NCBI GenBank assembly: GCA_007693485.1
Contig: REDM01000178.1
Location: forward strand, 16,934 to 80,933
From: Spirochaetaceae bacterium
Lineage (GTDB): Bacteria; Spirochaetota; Spirochaetia; DSM-27196; PWMO01
Direction of reading: 5' to 3'
Length of the DNA: 64,000 nt
Below the pieces are notes generated by a model. The model made no database searches, was not told the DNA's origin, and saw nothing but the letters and a program-made list of their open reading frames with translations. Shown here piece after piece: positions 19,874-29,571 of the stretch. How positions within the stretch are numbered: position 1 is the first letter of the stretch; each line of letters opens with the position of its first letter. The translations under genes and the position numbers were made by a program.

Positions 19874-20407
19874 GTGGACCGACGGCAATACGAAAAGCTC
19901 GAACTGATCGCCTTTATGGGCGCGCTCTGCCTGTTTTTCTCCACCATAGAGTACCTGTTCCCCAAGCCGTTTCCCTTTTTCCGGCTCGGACTGGCAAACC
20001 TGCCGGTTCTCGTCACCATCAAGCTCTTTCCGCCGGCATACGTGCTGTTGCTGGTACTGCTCAAGGTGTTGGGACACGGCCTCATCAACGGCACCCTTGC
20101 TTCCTACGTCTTTCTGTTCTCCACGGCCGGCTCCTTTGCAAGCGCTGTGGTGATGCTTGCGGCGTACTATCTCTGCCGGGACCGCATAACGCTTCTGGGC
20201 ATCAGCGTCTTTGGCGCCCTCGCGAGTAACGTGGTACAGATCTTTTTGTCGGTAACCTTCATCTTCGGCAGGTCGGCATGGATCATCGCGCCGCCCTTCA
20301 TGGCGCTGGGATCGGTCAGCGGTGTGGTGGTAGGCATCTTCGCCCAGCGGTTTTTCACCCAGTCCCGCTGGGTGGCGGCTATTCGCACCTACTACGCGCC
20401 TGCCTGA
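19874..20407 (+). CDS. Gx transporter family / heptaprenyl diphosphate synthase component I-like membrane protein
   Basis: Multi-TM with FRLGLANLPVLVTIKLFPPAYVLLLVLLKVLGHGLINGTLASYVFLFSTAGSFAS; GTG start. Confidence 0.7.
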   Translation: MDRRQYEKLELIAFMGALCLFFSTIEYLFPKPFPFFRLGLANLPVLVTIKLFPPAYVLLLVLLKVLGHGLINGTLASYVFLFSTAGSFASAVVMLAAYYLCRDRITLLGISVFGALASNVVQIFLSVTFIFGRSAWIIAPPFMALGSVSGVVVGIFAQRFFTQSRWVAAIRTYYAPA

Positions 20408-20414
20408 GTCTGAC

Positions 20415-21071
20415 ATGCCAACCAACCGCCGGCGTCGACGACCGCCCAACCGACTCAAGGAGCACTTCAACGCGATGCATCTCTTTCTTACCGGGGCCCT
20501 CGTGCTTCCCGCCTACCTGTTTCAGCCGCTGCTCGTTGTGCGGATCGCACAGGTGCTGCTCTTTGCCGGGCTCGCCCACCTGGCCGGAAAACGCATCATG
20601 TGGATCTACTTTGCCATTACCGTTGCGTCGATCGCCTTCTTCAACCTGCTCACGCCGTTTGGCCGGGTGTTGGTATCTCTTGGGCCCCTGACGATCACGC
20701 GCGGTGCGCTCGAGGGCGGACTGATGAAGGGGTTCACCATCGTTGGGCTCGTGTTTATCTCGCTCTTTTCCATTCGTCCTGACCTGCGATTGCCGGGACG
20801 TCTGGGGGGGCTGGTCGCGCGGGTGTTTTTCTACTTTGAGCGTATTATCGAGGGCAAAAAGCGGATTCAGGCCCGCCGCCTGATTGCGAGTATCGACGAT
20901 GTTCTGGAAGAACTCTACGTGCCGGGCTCCGTTGCGGAAACTGCACCGGTGGAACGGATTGACACAACGGCTTTGGGGTATGCTCTGATGGTGGCGGTCC
21001 TGGGACTCAACTGGGGGCTGCTCCTTGTTCAATCTCACATCGACTTGGTAGGATGGATGACATGGGTTTGA
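20415..21071 (+). CDS. Hypothetical membrane protein
   Basis: Hydrophobic helices; follows the Gx-transporter-like gene; resembles an ECF T-component only loosely. Confidence 0.55.
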   Translation: MPTNRRRRRPPNRLKEHFNAMHLFLTGALVLPAYLFQPLLVVRIAQVLLFAGLAHLAGKRIMWIYFAITVASIAFFNLLTPFGRVLVSLGPLTITRGALEGGLMKGFTIVGLVFISLFSIRPDLRLPGRLGGLVARVFFYFERIIEGKKRIQARRLIASIDDVLEELYVPGSVAETAPVERIDTTALGYALMVAVLGLNWGLLLVQSHIDLVGWMTWV

Positions 21072-22267
21072 GTGCCCGAATGGAAGCAGAATTCTCCCGC
21101 ATCGATGCGGATCTCGCGCGTCTCAAGGACAACGGGCTCTACAAGCGCGAGCGGATTATCACCGGACCGCAAGACGCGCATATTTCGGTGGAAGACGGAC
21201 GCACGGTCATTAACCTCTGCGCCAACAATTATCTGGGGCTTGCCGCCCACCCCGAGGTGATCGCAGCGGCTCACGAAGCGCTCGATCGCTGGGGTTACGG
21301 CCTCTCTTCGGTGCGGTTCATCTGCGGAACCCAGGAGATCCACCGCCGGCTTGAGCAGGAGCTCGCGGAGTTTCTCGGGACCGAAGATGCGATCCTCTAC
21401 GCCTCCTGTTTTGATGCCAACGGCGGCCTGTTTGAGACCCTGCTCGGGCCCGAGGACGCAGTGATCTCGGACTCGCTGAACCACGCGAGTATCATCGACG
21501 GCATCCGGCTCTGCAAGGCGCGGCGCCATCTCTACCGCAACGCGGACATGAACGAGCTGGAGGAGCGGCTGCGGGAAACTCAAGATGCTCGCGTCCGGCT
21601 GATCGCGACCGACGGTGTTTTTTCGATGGATGGGACCATCGCGCCCCTGGATAAGATCTGCGATCTGGCAGAACGGTACGACGCCCTGGTAATGATTGAT
21701 GATTGCCACGCCGTGGGGTTTCTGGGTGAGGGCGGACGGGGCACCCACGAGTACCGCGGAGTCATCGACCGGGTGGACATCATCACCGGCACCCTCGGAA
21801 AGGCACTCGGGGGCGCGAGTGGTGGGTATACCGCGGCACGGCGCTCGGTGGTTGAGATGCTGCGCCAGCGTTCGAGACCCTATCTGTTCTCCAACTCGGT
21901 GGCACCGCCGATCGTCGGGGCGTCCCTGGCTGCCCTGGATCTGGTGCGCCGCGATACGACGCTTCGCACCCGCCTCTTCGAGAACACCGCCTGGTTTCGC
22001 AGCGCCCTCGCTGCCGCAGGTCTGACCGTGCCCGAGGGTACCCATCCCATCGTGCCCATCATGCTGGGAGAGGCACAGATCGCCCAGACCATGGCAACGC
22101 GGCTTCTGGAGCACGGCATCTATGCGGTTGGATTTTTCTTCCCGGTGGTTCCGCAGGGAACCGCCCGTATTCGAACCCAGGTCTCCGCGGCGCACTCCCG
22201 CGAGGATCTCGAACGCGCGGTTACCGCCTTTGCCGAGGTGGCCCGCGATCTTGGCGTGTTGGCGTGA
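21053..22267 (+). CDS. kbl: Glycine C-acetyltransferase (2-amino-3-ketobutyrate CoA ligase)
   Basis: [62 protein letters not shown]. Confidence 0.88.
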   Translation: MDDMGLSARMEAEFSRIDADLARLKDNGLYKRERIITGPQDAHISVEDGRTVINLCANNYLGLAAHPEVIAAAHEALDRWGYGLSSVRFICGTQEIHRRLEQELAEFLGTEDAILYASCFDANGGLFETLLGPEDAVISDSLNHASIIDGIRLCKARRHLYRNADMNELEERLRETQDARVRLIATDGVFSMDGTIAPLDKICDLAERYDALVMIDDCHAVGFLGEGGRGTHEYRGVIDRVDIITGTLGKALGGASGGYTAARRSVVEMLRQRSRPYLFSNSVAPPIVGASLAALDLVRRDTTLRTRLFENTAWFRSALAAAGLTVPEGTHPIVPIMLGEAQIAQTMATRLLEHGIYAVGFFFPVVPQGTARIRTQVSAAHSREDLERAVTAFAEVARDLGVLA

Positions 22268-22298
22268 GTGTCGCCGTACCGTGAGAGGAGTAACACCG

Positions 22299-23363
22299 GT
22301 GGACTACATGATCAGTGGGATACAGCAGATTGGGGTTGGAATTCCCGACAAGGAGCGTGCCTGGCGCTGGTACCGCGAGCACTTCAACATGGATGTGCCG
22401 GTGTTTCAGGAGGCCGCGGAGGCCCCGCTCATGACGCTCTACACCGGGGGTGTGGTCCAGAGCCGTGACGCGGCCCTCGCCCTCAACATGGCCGGTGGTG
22501 GCGGATTTGAGATCTGGCAGTACACAAGCCGGATTCCGGTGCCCCCGTCCTTCCAGCCCGCGCTCGGCGATTTTGGAATTCTCGCTGCGCGTATCAAGAC
22601 GCAGGATACCCGCGCGGTGGAGCGAAGGCTGCGTGAGCGGGGGGCCATGGTGCTTGGAAAGAGCGCTGCCGATCCGGTCGGCAACCTGCACTGTTTTGTG
22701 CTCGACCCGCACGGTTTCCTGTTTGATGTGGTGACCGAACGGGAGGGCTGGTTTGGGAGGACGGGCCCGAGCGGAACCGGCGGAGTCAGCGGCGCCATGA
22801 TCGGCGTGTCCGACGTGGAAGCCGCCCGGCGGCTCTACAGCGGTCTCTTGGGGTATGACCGGGTTGTGTACGACGAATCCGGGGTGTTCGACGACCTTTC
22901 AGCCCTTCCCGGTGGTGGGGCGACGCTGCGACGGGTACTGCTGACACACTCTCAGCCGCGAAGCGGTGCGTTCTCGCAGCTTCTGGGCCCCACGTCGATC
23001 GAGCTGATTCAGGGGCTGGACCGCGACGGCCGCAACCTCTTTCGCGACCGGTACTGGGGTGACCTCGGGTTCATTCACCTCTGTTTCGACGTCATCGGTA
23101 TGAACGCGCTCAAGGAAGCCGCAGCGGATGCCGGATTCGCCTTCACCGTCGACAGCGGTGAAAGCTTTGACATGGGAGAGGCTGCCGGACGGTTTGCCTA
23201 TCTGGAAGATCCGGACGGGAATCTGATTGAGTTTGTGGAAACGCACCGCGTCCCGATCATCAAGGCTGCCGGCTGGTACCTCAACCTGCAGAAGCGCAAC
23301 CCGCGAAAGCCGTTGCCGCGCATGATGATCAGGGCGATGGGATTGGGCCGCATCAAGGAGTGA
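22299..23363 (+). CDS. VOC (glyoxalase/dioxygenase) superfamily protein, two modules
   Basis: IQQIGVGIPDKERAWRWYREHFNMD and AMIGVSDVEAARRLYSGLLGYD repeats; GTG start at 22299 with GAGGAG SD. Confidence 0.8.
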   Translation: MDYMISGIQQIGVGIPDKERAWRWYREHFNMDVPVFQEAAEAPLMTLYTGGVVQSRDAALALNMAGGGGFEIWQYTSRIPVPPSFQPALGDFGILAARIKTQDTRAVERRLRERGAMVLGKSAADPVGNLHCFVLDPHGFLFDVVTEREGWFGRTGPSGTGGVSGAMIGVSDVEAARRLYSGLLGYDRVVYDESGVFDDLSALPGGGATLRRVLLTHSQPRSGAFSQLLGPTSIELIQGLDRDGRNLFRDRYWGDLGFIHLCFDVIGMNALKEAAADAGFAFTVDSGESFDMGEAAGRFAYLEDPDGNLIEFVETHRVPIIKAAGWYLNLQKRNPRKPLPRMMIRAMGLGRIKE

Positions 23364-23402
23364 TGCGGCCCGTCGGGCATCCGGGGAGAGCCGGGCAGCC
23401 TT

Positions 23403-24704
23403 CTATGCTGCGCTTTTTCCGTAGACCCGGGTGATCTTTGCTTCGTCTTCGCCGTTGAACTTCAGATCCATCTTCAGCTCGTCGCGCATCTGCCGAAAGA
23501 CTTCGATGGTCCGGTTGATGTCGTCGTCGTTGTGGGATGTGGTGGGAATCATCCGGAACATACAGAGCCCCAGCGGGATGACCGGGTAGGTGATTGCGGT
23601 GGCAAACACGCCGCGGTCGCGCAGGAAGCGGACCAGCTGCTTGCCGACCTCCTCGGTCTGACGCCCATTGATAGGGGCAAACACCGCACAGATGGGGGAC
23701 TCGCCCGCGCCAATGAAATACCCAAGCTCTCGCAGTCCATTTTTCAGTTTGTCGGAGTTTTCCCACATCTTTGCGCGATTTGCATCGGCGTTCTTCACGA
23801 GATCCAGGGTCTTCTGCAGCGATTTCACGTAGATCATGGGAAGACTCTTGGCAAACACCTGGGTGCGAGCGTTGTAGCTTATCCAGTCGCGCACCGCCTT
23901 GGTTGTTGCCGAGAAACCGCCGATTGATGCGAACGCCTTGGCGAAGGTTCCAAAGTAGACGTCCACCTCGTCCTGCACGCCAAAGTGATCGGCAACGCCC
24001 CGTCCCTGAGAGCCCATGACGCCCCAGCCGTGCGCGTCGTCCACGAAGATGCGGAAGTTGTATTTCTTCTTCAGTGCGGCGATCTCGTCCAGTCGCGCAA
24101 GGTCGCCGGTCATGCCGTAGACGCCCTCGACAAGGACCATCGATCCACCCTTACCCTGCTTCTCTACGCTCTGCAGCACACTCTCGAGGTCGGCGATGTT
24201 GTTGTGCTTGAACACCCGAACCTGCCCCGGCGCCATCATCGCCGCATCGACGATACAGGCATGGGCGAGCTTGTCCATGATGAGGGTATCCTCGGGACCC
24301 GCGAGTGAGGTGATGGTACCAATGACGCCCAGGTATCCGTAGTTAAACAGGATTGCGGCTTCCTTCTGCGTGAACGCTGCAAGTTCGCGCTCAAGCTGAA
24401 GGTGGTACGGGGTATTGCCGGTCATCATCCGGGAACCCATCGGTGCGCTGACCCCGTAGGTTTGAGCTGCCTCTACGGCGACCTGCTTGATCTCTTCGTT
24501 CTCCGCCAGGCCGAGGTAGTTGTTCACCGACCACATGATGCGAGGGCTCCCCTCGAACTCCATCATTCGTCCGGGAATCGGGTCGACAATCGGTCGGGTG
24601 AAGTAGTGATCGTCTTCTACCCGCTGGCCGCCATAGTACCCGCCATCACCATGACACTTATCAAAGATGTCCGGTCGCGTGTTCATCTCCATTGCTTCCT
24701 CCAT
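23403..24704 (-). CDS. Alpha-oxoamine synthase, serine palmitoyltransferase-like; candidate cysteate fatty-acyltransferase
   Basis: PLP fold type I: WSVNNYLGLAENEE, NYGYLGVIGTI, DKLAHACIVDAA, FVDDAHGWGVMGSQGRG, GTFAKAFASIGGF. Specificity inferred from the adjacent cysteate-synthase-like gene. Confidence 0.75.
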   Translation of the reverse strand: MEEAMEMNTRPDIFDKCHGDGGYYGGQRVEDDHYFTRPIVDPIPGRMMEFEGSPRIMWSVNNYLGLAENEEIKQVAVEAAQTYGVSAPMGSRMMTGNTPYHLQLERELAAFTQKEAAILFNYGYLGVIGTITSLAGPEDTLIMDKLAHACIVDAAMMAPGQVRVFKHNNIADLESVLQSVEKQGKGGSMVLVEGVYGMTGDLARLDEIAALKKKYNFRIFVDDAHGWGVMGSQGRGVADHFGVQDEVDVYFGTFAKAFASIGGFSATTKAVRDWISYNARTQVFAKSLPMIYVKSLQKTLDLVKNADANRAKMWENSDKLKNGLRELGYFIGAGESPICAVFAPINGRQTEEVGKQLVRFLRDRGVFATAITYPVIPLGLCMFRMIPTTSHNDDDINRTIEVFRQMRDELKMDLKFNGEDEAKITRVYGKSAA

Positions 24705-24707
24705 ATG

Positions 24708-26006
24708 CTATCGACGGGCACCGTCTGGTGCATCCATTACGAGCCGTGCAACCGTCTCAGGATGGGCTTCCGCGCGGGAAACCACCACTCTGGGAGCAAC
24801 TGCATAGGTTTTCTGTTCTCGAGCAAACCGGCGCATACCGCCACCGGTGATGTTGAGCATGATTGTTGCATCGGGTTCGACCGAACCGTCGCGTACCGCG
24901 GCCACCAGGCTCGCAACCGCAACGGCGGCGGCCTCGGCAATGTCAATTCCTTCGGTATCTTCAAACAGCTGTGCGGCGGCACGGGCATCGTGGTTTTCGA
25001 CCGCAAAGATCTCACCGTCGGTGGCGCAGAGTGCGTCGTAGAGACCACCGGTTACCGAGTAGGGTGGGTTGCGGTTTGAGAGCACCGCAGCGTAGATATC
25101 GTTGATCTGTGCTTTTTCGGTCGCCTCATCGCAATGCACGAGGGCCCGCGAGCGCAGCCTCCACGAGTCGTACATGAGGAGGAAGGGCGCGTTCTGGGAC
25201 AGCATCAGTTTCATGGTGGTCTTCCCAAAGCGCCCGTCGGCGAGGAATCGCCGATTGGCCTCCCACGCGGCGATCGCTCCGGTCCCGCTTCCGATCGCCT
25301 GAAAGAAATAATCGGGGATGCGTCCGATGGTTGTGACGGCCGAGAGCACTGTGGTCCCCATTCCGTCGCGTCGGGCTACGTTGCGCGCACCGCCCTCGGC
25401 AACATAGCCGTCGAGCGATGCGATCATCGCAGCAAGGTCGATCGCGTCTGAGTAGTCGGCGCCGTCACCTGCGGCCACTACCGTGACGCAGTTGTGCACC
25501 GGAAATGGGCTCCAGACGGCGTCGAGGTTTTTTTCGGGAACAACAACCACCGCCGGGATTCGATTCTGCGAACAGACGTGGATGAAGGCGCGCGCGGTGT
25601 TTCCCGCCGAGGCAACCACAAGCGATGCGGGAAAGTCGTCGGGAATGCGACCACACACCGAAAACGCCTCGCACTCCTTGAAGGTGCCGGTGAGCATCAG
25701 CGCGTCTCGTTCGGGCCAGTATCCGCTGAAGGTGACGTAGAGATTGTTCAGCCCCAGTTCGCGGGCGAGGCCGTTGCTTTTGTAGGTAATGGGAGCCGAC
25801 GATCCCGAAAGGCTCCGCGACAGGGGGAGCCAGTCGCGGAAGCGATAGATCCCGTGATCGGCATCAAGCAGCTGTAACCGGCGCGCCTGGTACTCGGTAC
25901 GAAGGAGGGCGGATTGAGGAGCCCCCGCGTTTCCCAGCAGAATGGTATTTCGACTGTCGGGAAGACGGTGGCCGGAACCCAAGCAGGTGAGTTCGTATTC
26001 TGTCAT
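24708..26006 (-). CDS. Cysteate synthase-like PLP enzyme (threonine synthase superfamily)
   Basis: YRFRDWLPL, GLARELGLNNLYVTFSGYWPERDALMLTGTFKECEA, VASAGNTARAF, EGGARNVARRDGMGTTVLSA, IGSGTGAIAAWEANRRF, MLNITGGG; resembles the TIGR03844 cysteate synthase family as remembered. ATG at 26006. Confidence 0.72.
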   Translation of the reverse strand: MTEYELTCLGSGHRLPDSRNTILLGNAGAPQSALLRTEYQARRLQLLDADHGIYRFRDWLPLSRSLSGSSAPITYKSNGLARELGLNNLYVTFSGYWPERDALMLTGTFKECEAFSVCGRIPDDFPASLVVASAGNTARAFIHVCSQNRIPAVVVVPEKNLDAVWSPFPVHNCVTVVAAGDGADYSDAIDLAAMIASLDGYVAEGGARNVARRDGMGTTVLSAVTTIGRIPDYFFQAIGSGTGAIAAWEANRRFLADGRFGKTTMKLMLSQNAPFLLMYDSWRLRSRALVHCDEATEKAQINDIYAAVLSNRNPPYSVTGGLYDALCATDGEIFAVENHDARAAAQLFEDTEGIDIAEAAAVAVASLVAAVRDGSVEPDATIMLNITGGGMRRFAREQKTYAVAPRVVVSRAEAHPETVARLVMDAPDGARR

Positions 26007-26187
26007 GAACAACCTGTTCTTTTCACGCTGTGCCGATGATCAACAACCTTTCCGCCTATTGTCAACTGATTTCTTGTCGAATGGCTGTTCCTCATCGTTT
26101 TCTTACCGTTTGGCCGGGAACGCGCGTTCGTCGCTGCGCCGATTACAGAGAAAAGCAGTTTTTATGACATAAAAGAGTAGTGAAGAT

Positions 26188-26216
26188 TTGAGAATTGGAT
26201 TCATTTTGTGTATGAT
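26188..26216 (+). promoter_or_regulatory. Promoter of the tetR gene with embedded palindrome
   Basis: TTGAGA (26188-26193), 17 bp, TATGAT (26211-26216); gaat-tgg-attc (26192-26202) in the spacer. Confidence 0.5.
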
Positions 26217-26219
26217 AGA

Positions 26220-26888
26220 GTGGTGAGCGAACAGAGCCGGATTGCATCCGGTCGAACCGATCGTCGTGCCCTGCTTCTCTCGGTCGGGCGAACCTTGTTC
26301 GAGCGCAATGGGTATCGTGGCGTTTCGGTCGAACAGGTGACCCGCCGGGCCGGCCTGAGCGCAGGTACCTTCTACAACTATTTCTCCGGCAAAGAGGCGT
26401 TCTACTCGAGTGTACTCGACGAAATCGAGGCTGAGGGGATCCGCAAGGCCAATCAGATTGTCCAGCGGCTGCATTCTCCCATGAACAAACTGCGCGCCCT
26501 CTATCGGTTTATTACCCTCGGGTTGCGTCAGAACCCCATTCTCAAAGGCATCTTCCTCGGGAAGGCCGAATACCGCTTCCCCGGCGCAACCGAGCGGTCG
26601 GCTCGAAGAGACGGGCTGAGGCCGCACCTTGAGCGCATGGTTGATGAGATCATCCGTGAGGGAACGCGCAAGGGAGTGTTTCGTGCGAGCCTCTACCACA
26701 ATACCACGGCCATGGTGACCGCCGTCTTTGACGCGGTGATTCTGCACGTAGAAGACGATAACGCCGAAGAACTGTTTGCCGATCTTCTCACCTTTCTCCA
26801 GCGCGGCCTCCGCCGTGCGCTCCACCTTCGACGGCGCGATGAGCGTCGCGACCGCCGGCTGCTCGGTGAAGCATCGGACTGGATTTAA
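26220..26888 (+). CDS. TetR/AcrR family transcriptional regulator
   Basis: SVGRTLFERNGYRGVSVEQVTRRAGLSAGTFYNYFSGKEAFYSSVL HTH. Start GTG at 26220 or 26223. Confidence 0.9.
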   Translation: MVSEQSRIASGRTDRRALLLSVGRTLFERNGYRGVSVEQVTRRAGLSAGTFYNYFSGKEAFYSSVLDEIEAEGIRKANQIVQRLHSPMNKLRALYRFITLGLRQNPILKGIFLGKAEYRFPGATERSARRDGLRPHLERMVDEIIREGTRKGVFRASLYHNTTAMVTAVFDAVILHVEDDNAEELFADLLTFLQRGLRRALHLRRRDERRDRRLLGEASDWI

Positions 26889-27121
26889 TCGAGTCCCGCA
26901 TCGGACTCAAACATGTCGGCGTAGATCTCGCGGATACGCTCGACGTACTCATCCGGGGCCTCAACGTGTCCCCAACCGAGCTGCACCTGAAAAATGGCGG
27001 TGTAGGCAGAGTCGTGCCTGCTGACGATGACGTGGGGAATCTCTTCTGCTTCGAGGTGGGCCTGTAATAATCGTGCCTCGACCTCGTTTCGCAGCTCGAT
27101 AACCGGTTCGCGCTTGGACAT
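26885..27121 (-). CDS. DUF2007-like small protein
   Basis: MSKREPVIELRNEVEARLLQAHLEAEEIPHVIVS...; resembles signal-transducing DUF2007 proteins. Confidence 0.55.
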   Translation of the reverse strand: MSKREPVIELRNEVEARLLQAHLEAEEIPHVIVSRHDSAYTAIFQVQLGWGHVEAPDEYVERIREIYADMFESDAGLD

Positions 27122-27189
27122 CATGGCAGAAGCGTACCCCAAGACGGGCGCACCGGCAATATGTGTAGAAATGTATACAGTGTGCATGG

Positions 27190-27218
27190 TTGACAAACAA
27201 AGGGCTATCCGGTAGGTT
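27190..27218 (+). promoter_or_regulatory. Promoter upstream of rny
   Basis: TTGACA (27190-27195), 17 bp, TAGGTT (27213-27218). Confidence 0.45.
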
Positions 27219-27246
27219 TGAGCATTATATGAATTGAATTGGAGGG

Positions 27247-28782
27247 GTGACGATGCAACTACTGTGGTGGATCGCCCTTCCTCTCATTGGTGTTGTTCTA
27301 GGTTGGATAATTCGCTGGTTGTATGCCAGATTTCAGCTCTCATCGTCCGAACAGAGGGCTGAACGGTTAAAACGGGACGCAATCAAGGAAGCGGAAGCTC
27401 AGAAACGAGAGCTTCTCTTAGAGGCAAAAGATGAGCTGTTACGGGAGCGGAATGAACAGGAACGCGAGCTCAGAGAGCGGCGCAACGAGTTGCAGCGCAT
27501 CGAGAAACGGCTTCTTCAGAAGGACGAAAACCTAGAAAACAAGACAGCGGCGGTCGAGCGACAGCAGACAGCCTTCGCAGACCGAGAGAGGAAGTTGACC
27601 GAACGCGAGGACGAGATCTCGCAGCAAGAAAACGGCTGGCGCCTACGTCTGGAAGAAATTTCCGGGCTCACGGCGGAAGACGCAAAGAAGATGATCGTTC
27701 AATCCCTGGAGGACGAAGCGCGGCATGACGCGCAGGGATTGCTCAACAAGATCGAGCAGGAAGCCGGTGCGGCGGCCGAAAAGTCCGCGCGCGAGATCCT
27801 GGTTTCCACCATTCAACGGATGGCATCCGATGTCAACGCCGAAGTCACGGTGACATCGGTCACGCTTCCGTCGGACGAGATGAAGGGCCGGATCATCGGC
27901 CGCGAAGGGCGCAACATACGCACCCTCGAGACGCTCACCGGGGTGGATATCATCATCGATGATACGCCCGAGGCGGTGGTTGTGTCGTGCTTTGACCCGG
28001 TGCGCAAAGAGATCGCCAAGCGATCGCTGGAACGGCTTATCTCGGACGGCCGCATTCATCCCACCCGGATCGAAGAGGTGGTGCAGAAGGTAACCGCCGA
28101 AATCAGCCAGATCATCTACGAAGAGGGCGAGAAGGTTCTCTTTGACCTGGGCGTTCATCACATGAAGCCGGAGGGCATTCGTGCGATCGGGCGTCTCCAT
28201 TTTCGGACGAGCTACGGACAGAACGTCTTGGCTCATACGAAGGAAGTGGCGATTTTCGCCGGTATGATTGCCGCGGAAGTTGGCGCAGATCGTGATATCG
28301 CGCGTCGTGGTGGCCTGCTGCACGACGTGGGAAAAGGTATCGAGAGCGACGGCGACACCAACCACGTGGAGCTCGGCGTAGAGCTGGCAAAGCGGATCGG
28401 AGAAGACGATACGGTCATCAACTGTATCGCCGCTCATCACGGAGACGTGCCGCACAGCTGTGTCGAGTCGGTGATTGTGCAGATTGCCGATGCGCTCTCG
28501 GCGTCACGGCCCGGTGCCCGGCGTGAGACGCTTGACAACTACATCAAGCGGCTGGAGAACCTCGAGAAGATCGCCGAAGAGTTCGAGGGCGTTGAGAAGG
28601 CGTACGCAATCCAGGCGGGCCGAGAACTTCGTATCATGGTTGATCATGAAAAGGTCTCAGATGCAGAAGCACGCGACATCGCCAAGAGCATCGCGCGGCG
28701 CATCGAAGAACAACTGCGGTATCCGGGCCGGATCAAGGTCACCATGATCCGGGAGACCCGGATCATCGAGTATGCCCGATAA
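27247..28782 (+). CDS. rny: Ribonuclease Y
   Basis: N-terminal TM, coiled coil, KH GRIIGREGRNIRTLETLTGVDIIIDDTPEAV, HD domain GGLLHDVGKGIE. Confidence 0.96.
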   Translation: MTMQLLWWIALPLIGVVLGWIIRWLYARFQLSSSEQRAERLKRDAIKEAEAQKRELLLEAKDELLRERNEQERELRERRNELQRIEKRLLQKDENLENKTAAVERQQTAFADRERKLTEREDEISQQENGWRLRLEEISGLTAEDAKKMIVQSLEDEARHDAQGLLNKIEQEAGAAAEKSAREILVSTIQRMASDVNAEVTVTSVTLPSDEMKGRIIGREGRNIRTLETLTGVDIIIDDTPEAVVVSCFDPVRKEIAKRSLERLISDGRIHPTRIEEVVQKVTAEISQIIYEEGEKVLFDLGVHHMKPEGIRAIGRLHFRTSYGQNVLAHTKEVAIFAGMIAAEVGADRDIARRGGLLHDVGKGIESDGDTNHVELGVELAKRIGEDDTVINCIAAHHGDVPHSCVESVIVQIADALSASRPGARRETLDNYIKRLENLEKIAEEFEGVEKAYAIQAGRELRIMVDHEKVSDAEARDIAKSIARRIEEQLRYPGRIKVTMIRETRIIEYAR

Positions 28783-29569
28783 AGACTTCACCGTTCTGAT
28801 CCTCGGCGACATCATCGGTCGCTCGGGGATCCGGGCGGTCATCTCGGGCCTCTCTTCCCTCGTGAAACAGCACGGAGCGGATTTTGTCCTTGCAAACGGA
28901 GAGAACTCCGCCGGCGGCTTTGGCATCACGCAGGAGATCGCGGGGCAGCTCTTTGCGGCGGGCGTTCACGTCATTACGACGGGAAACCACATCTGGCAGC
29001 AGTCGGAAGTGTTTCCCTACCTCGACCAGGAAGATCGAATTCTGCGCCCTGCCAATTATCCCGGCGGGAACCCCGGTCACGGCCACTGCGTGGTTGAGGC
29101 GCGTGGCGTGCGCGTTGGGGTCATCAATCTGCAGGGGCGCCGTCGCCTCTATCCCATTGACTGCCCGTTTCGCAAGGCCAAAGAGACCATCCGGAAAATC
29201 AGCTCCAGCGCAGATATCATCATCATCGACGTCCATGCCGAGGCAACGGAAGAAAAGGAGGCGCTCGCCTTCTTCCTCGATGGGCAGGTCAACGCACTGT
29301 TTGGAACCCACACGCACATTCAGACCGCAGACGATCGCATCCTGCCGGGTGGTACCGGGTACCTGACCGACCTGGGTGCCTGCGGCCCTGCCGACAGCGT
29401 CATTGGTTTTGACCCGCAGATCAGCGTCGAGCGGGTGCGCTCGCAGATGCCGTTGCGCAACGAGGTGTCGGATAACGTCGCCGTTCTGCACGGCGCGGTG
29501 CTCACGGTGTCGCGGGCCGACTGGAAAACCGTTGTCTTCCACCGGTTTCAGGAACGCTCGCTGGTCTGA
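28772..29569 (+). CDS. ymdB: YmdB-family metallophosphoesterase
   Basis: LGDIIGRSGIRAV, NGENSAGGFGIT, GNHIWQQSE, VDVHAEATEEK, GTHTHIQTAD. Confidence 0.9.
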   Translation: MPDKDFTVLILGDIIGRSGIRAVISGLSSLVKQHGADFVLANGENSAGGFGITQEIAGQLFAAGVHVITTGNHIWQQSEVFPYLDQEDRILRPANYPGGNPGHGHCVVEARGVRVGVINLQGRRRLYPIDCPFRKAKETIRKISSSADIIIIDVHAEATEEKEALAFFLDGQVNALFGTHTHIQTADDRILPGGTGYLTDLGACGPADSVIGFDPQISVERVRSQMPLRNEVSDNVAVLHGAVLTVSRADWKTVVFHRFQERSLV

Positions 29570-29571
29570 CC

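Noticed and set aside
21035-22195. 386-aa minus-strand ORF
   Set aside because: Antisense to kbl, which has conserved PLP-enzyme motifs.
23364-23402. GC-rich small inverted repeat (gcccgtcgggc) between convergent genes, possible terminator
   Set aside because: Stem is only 4 bp and there is no adjacent T-run on either strand.
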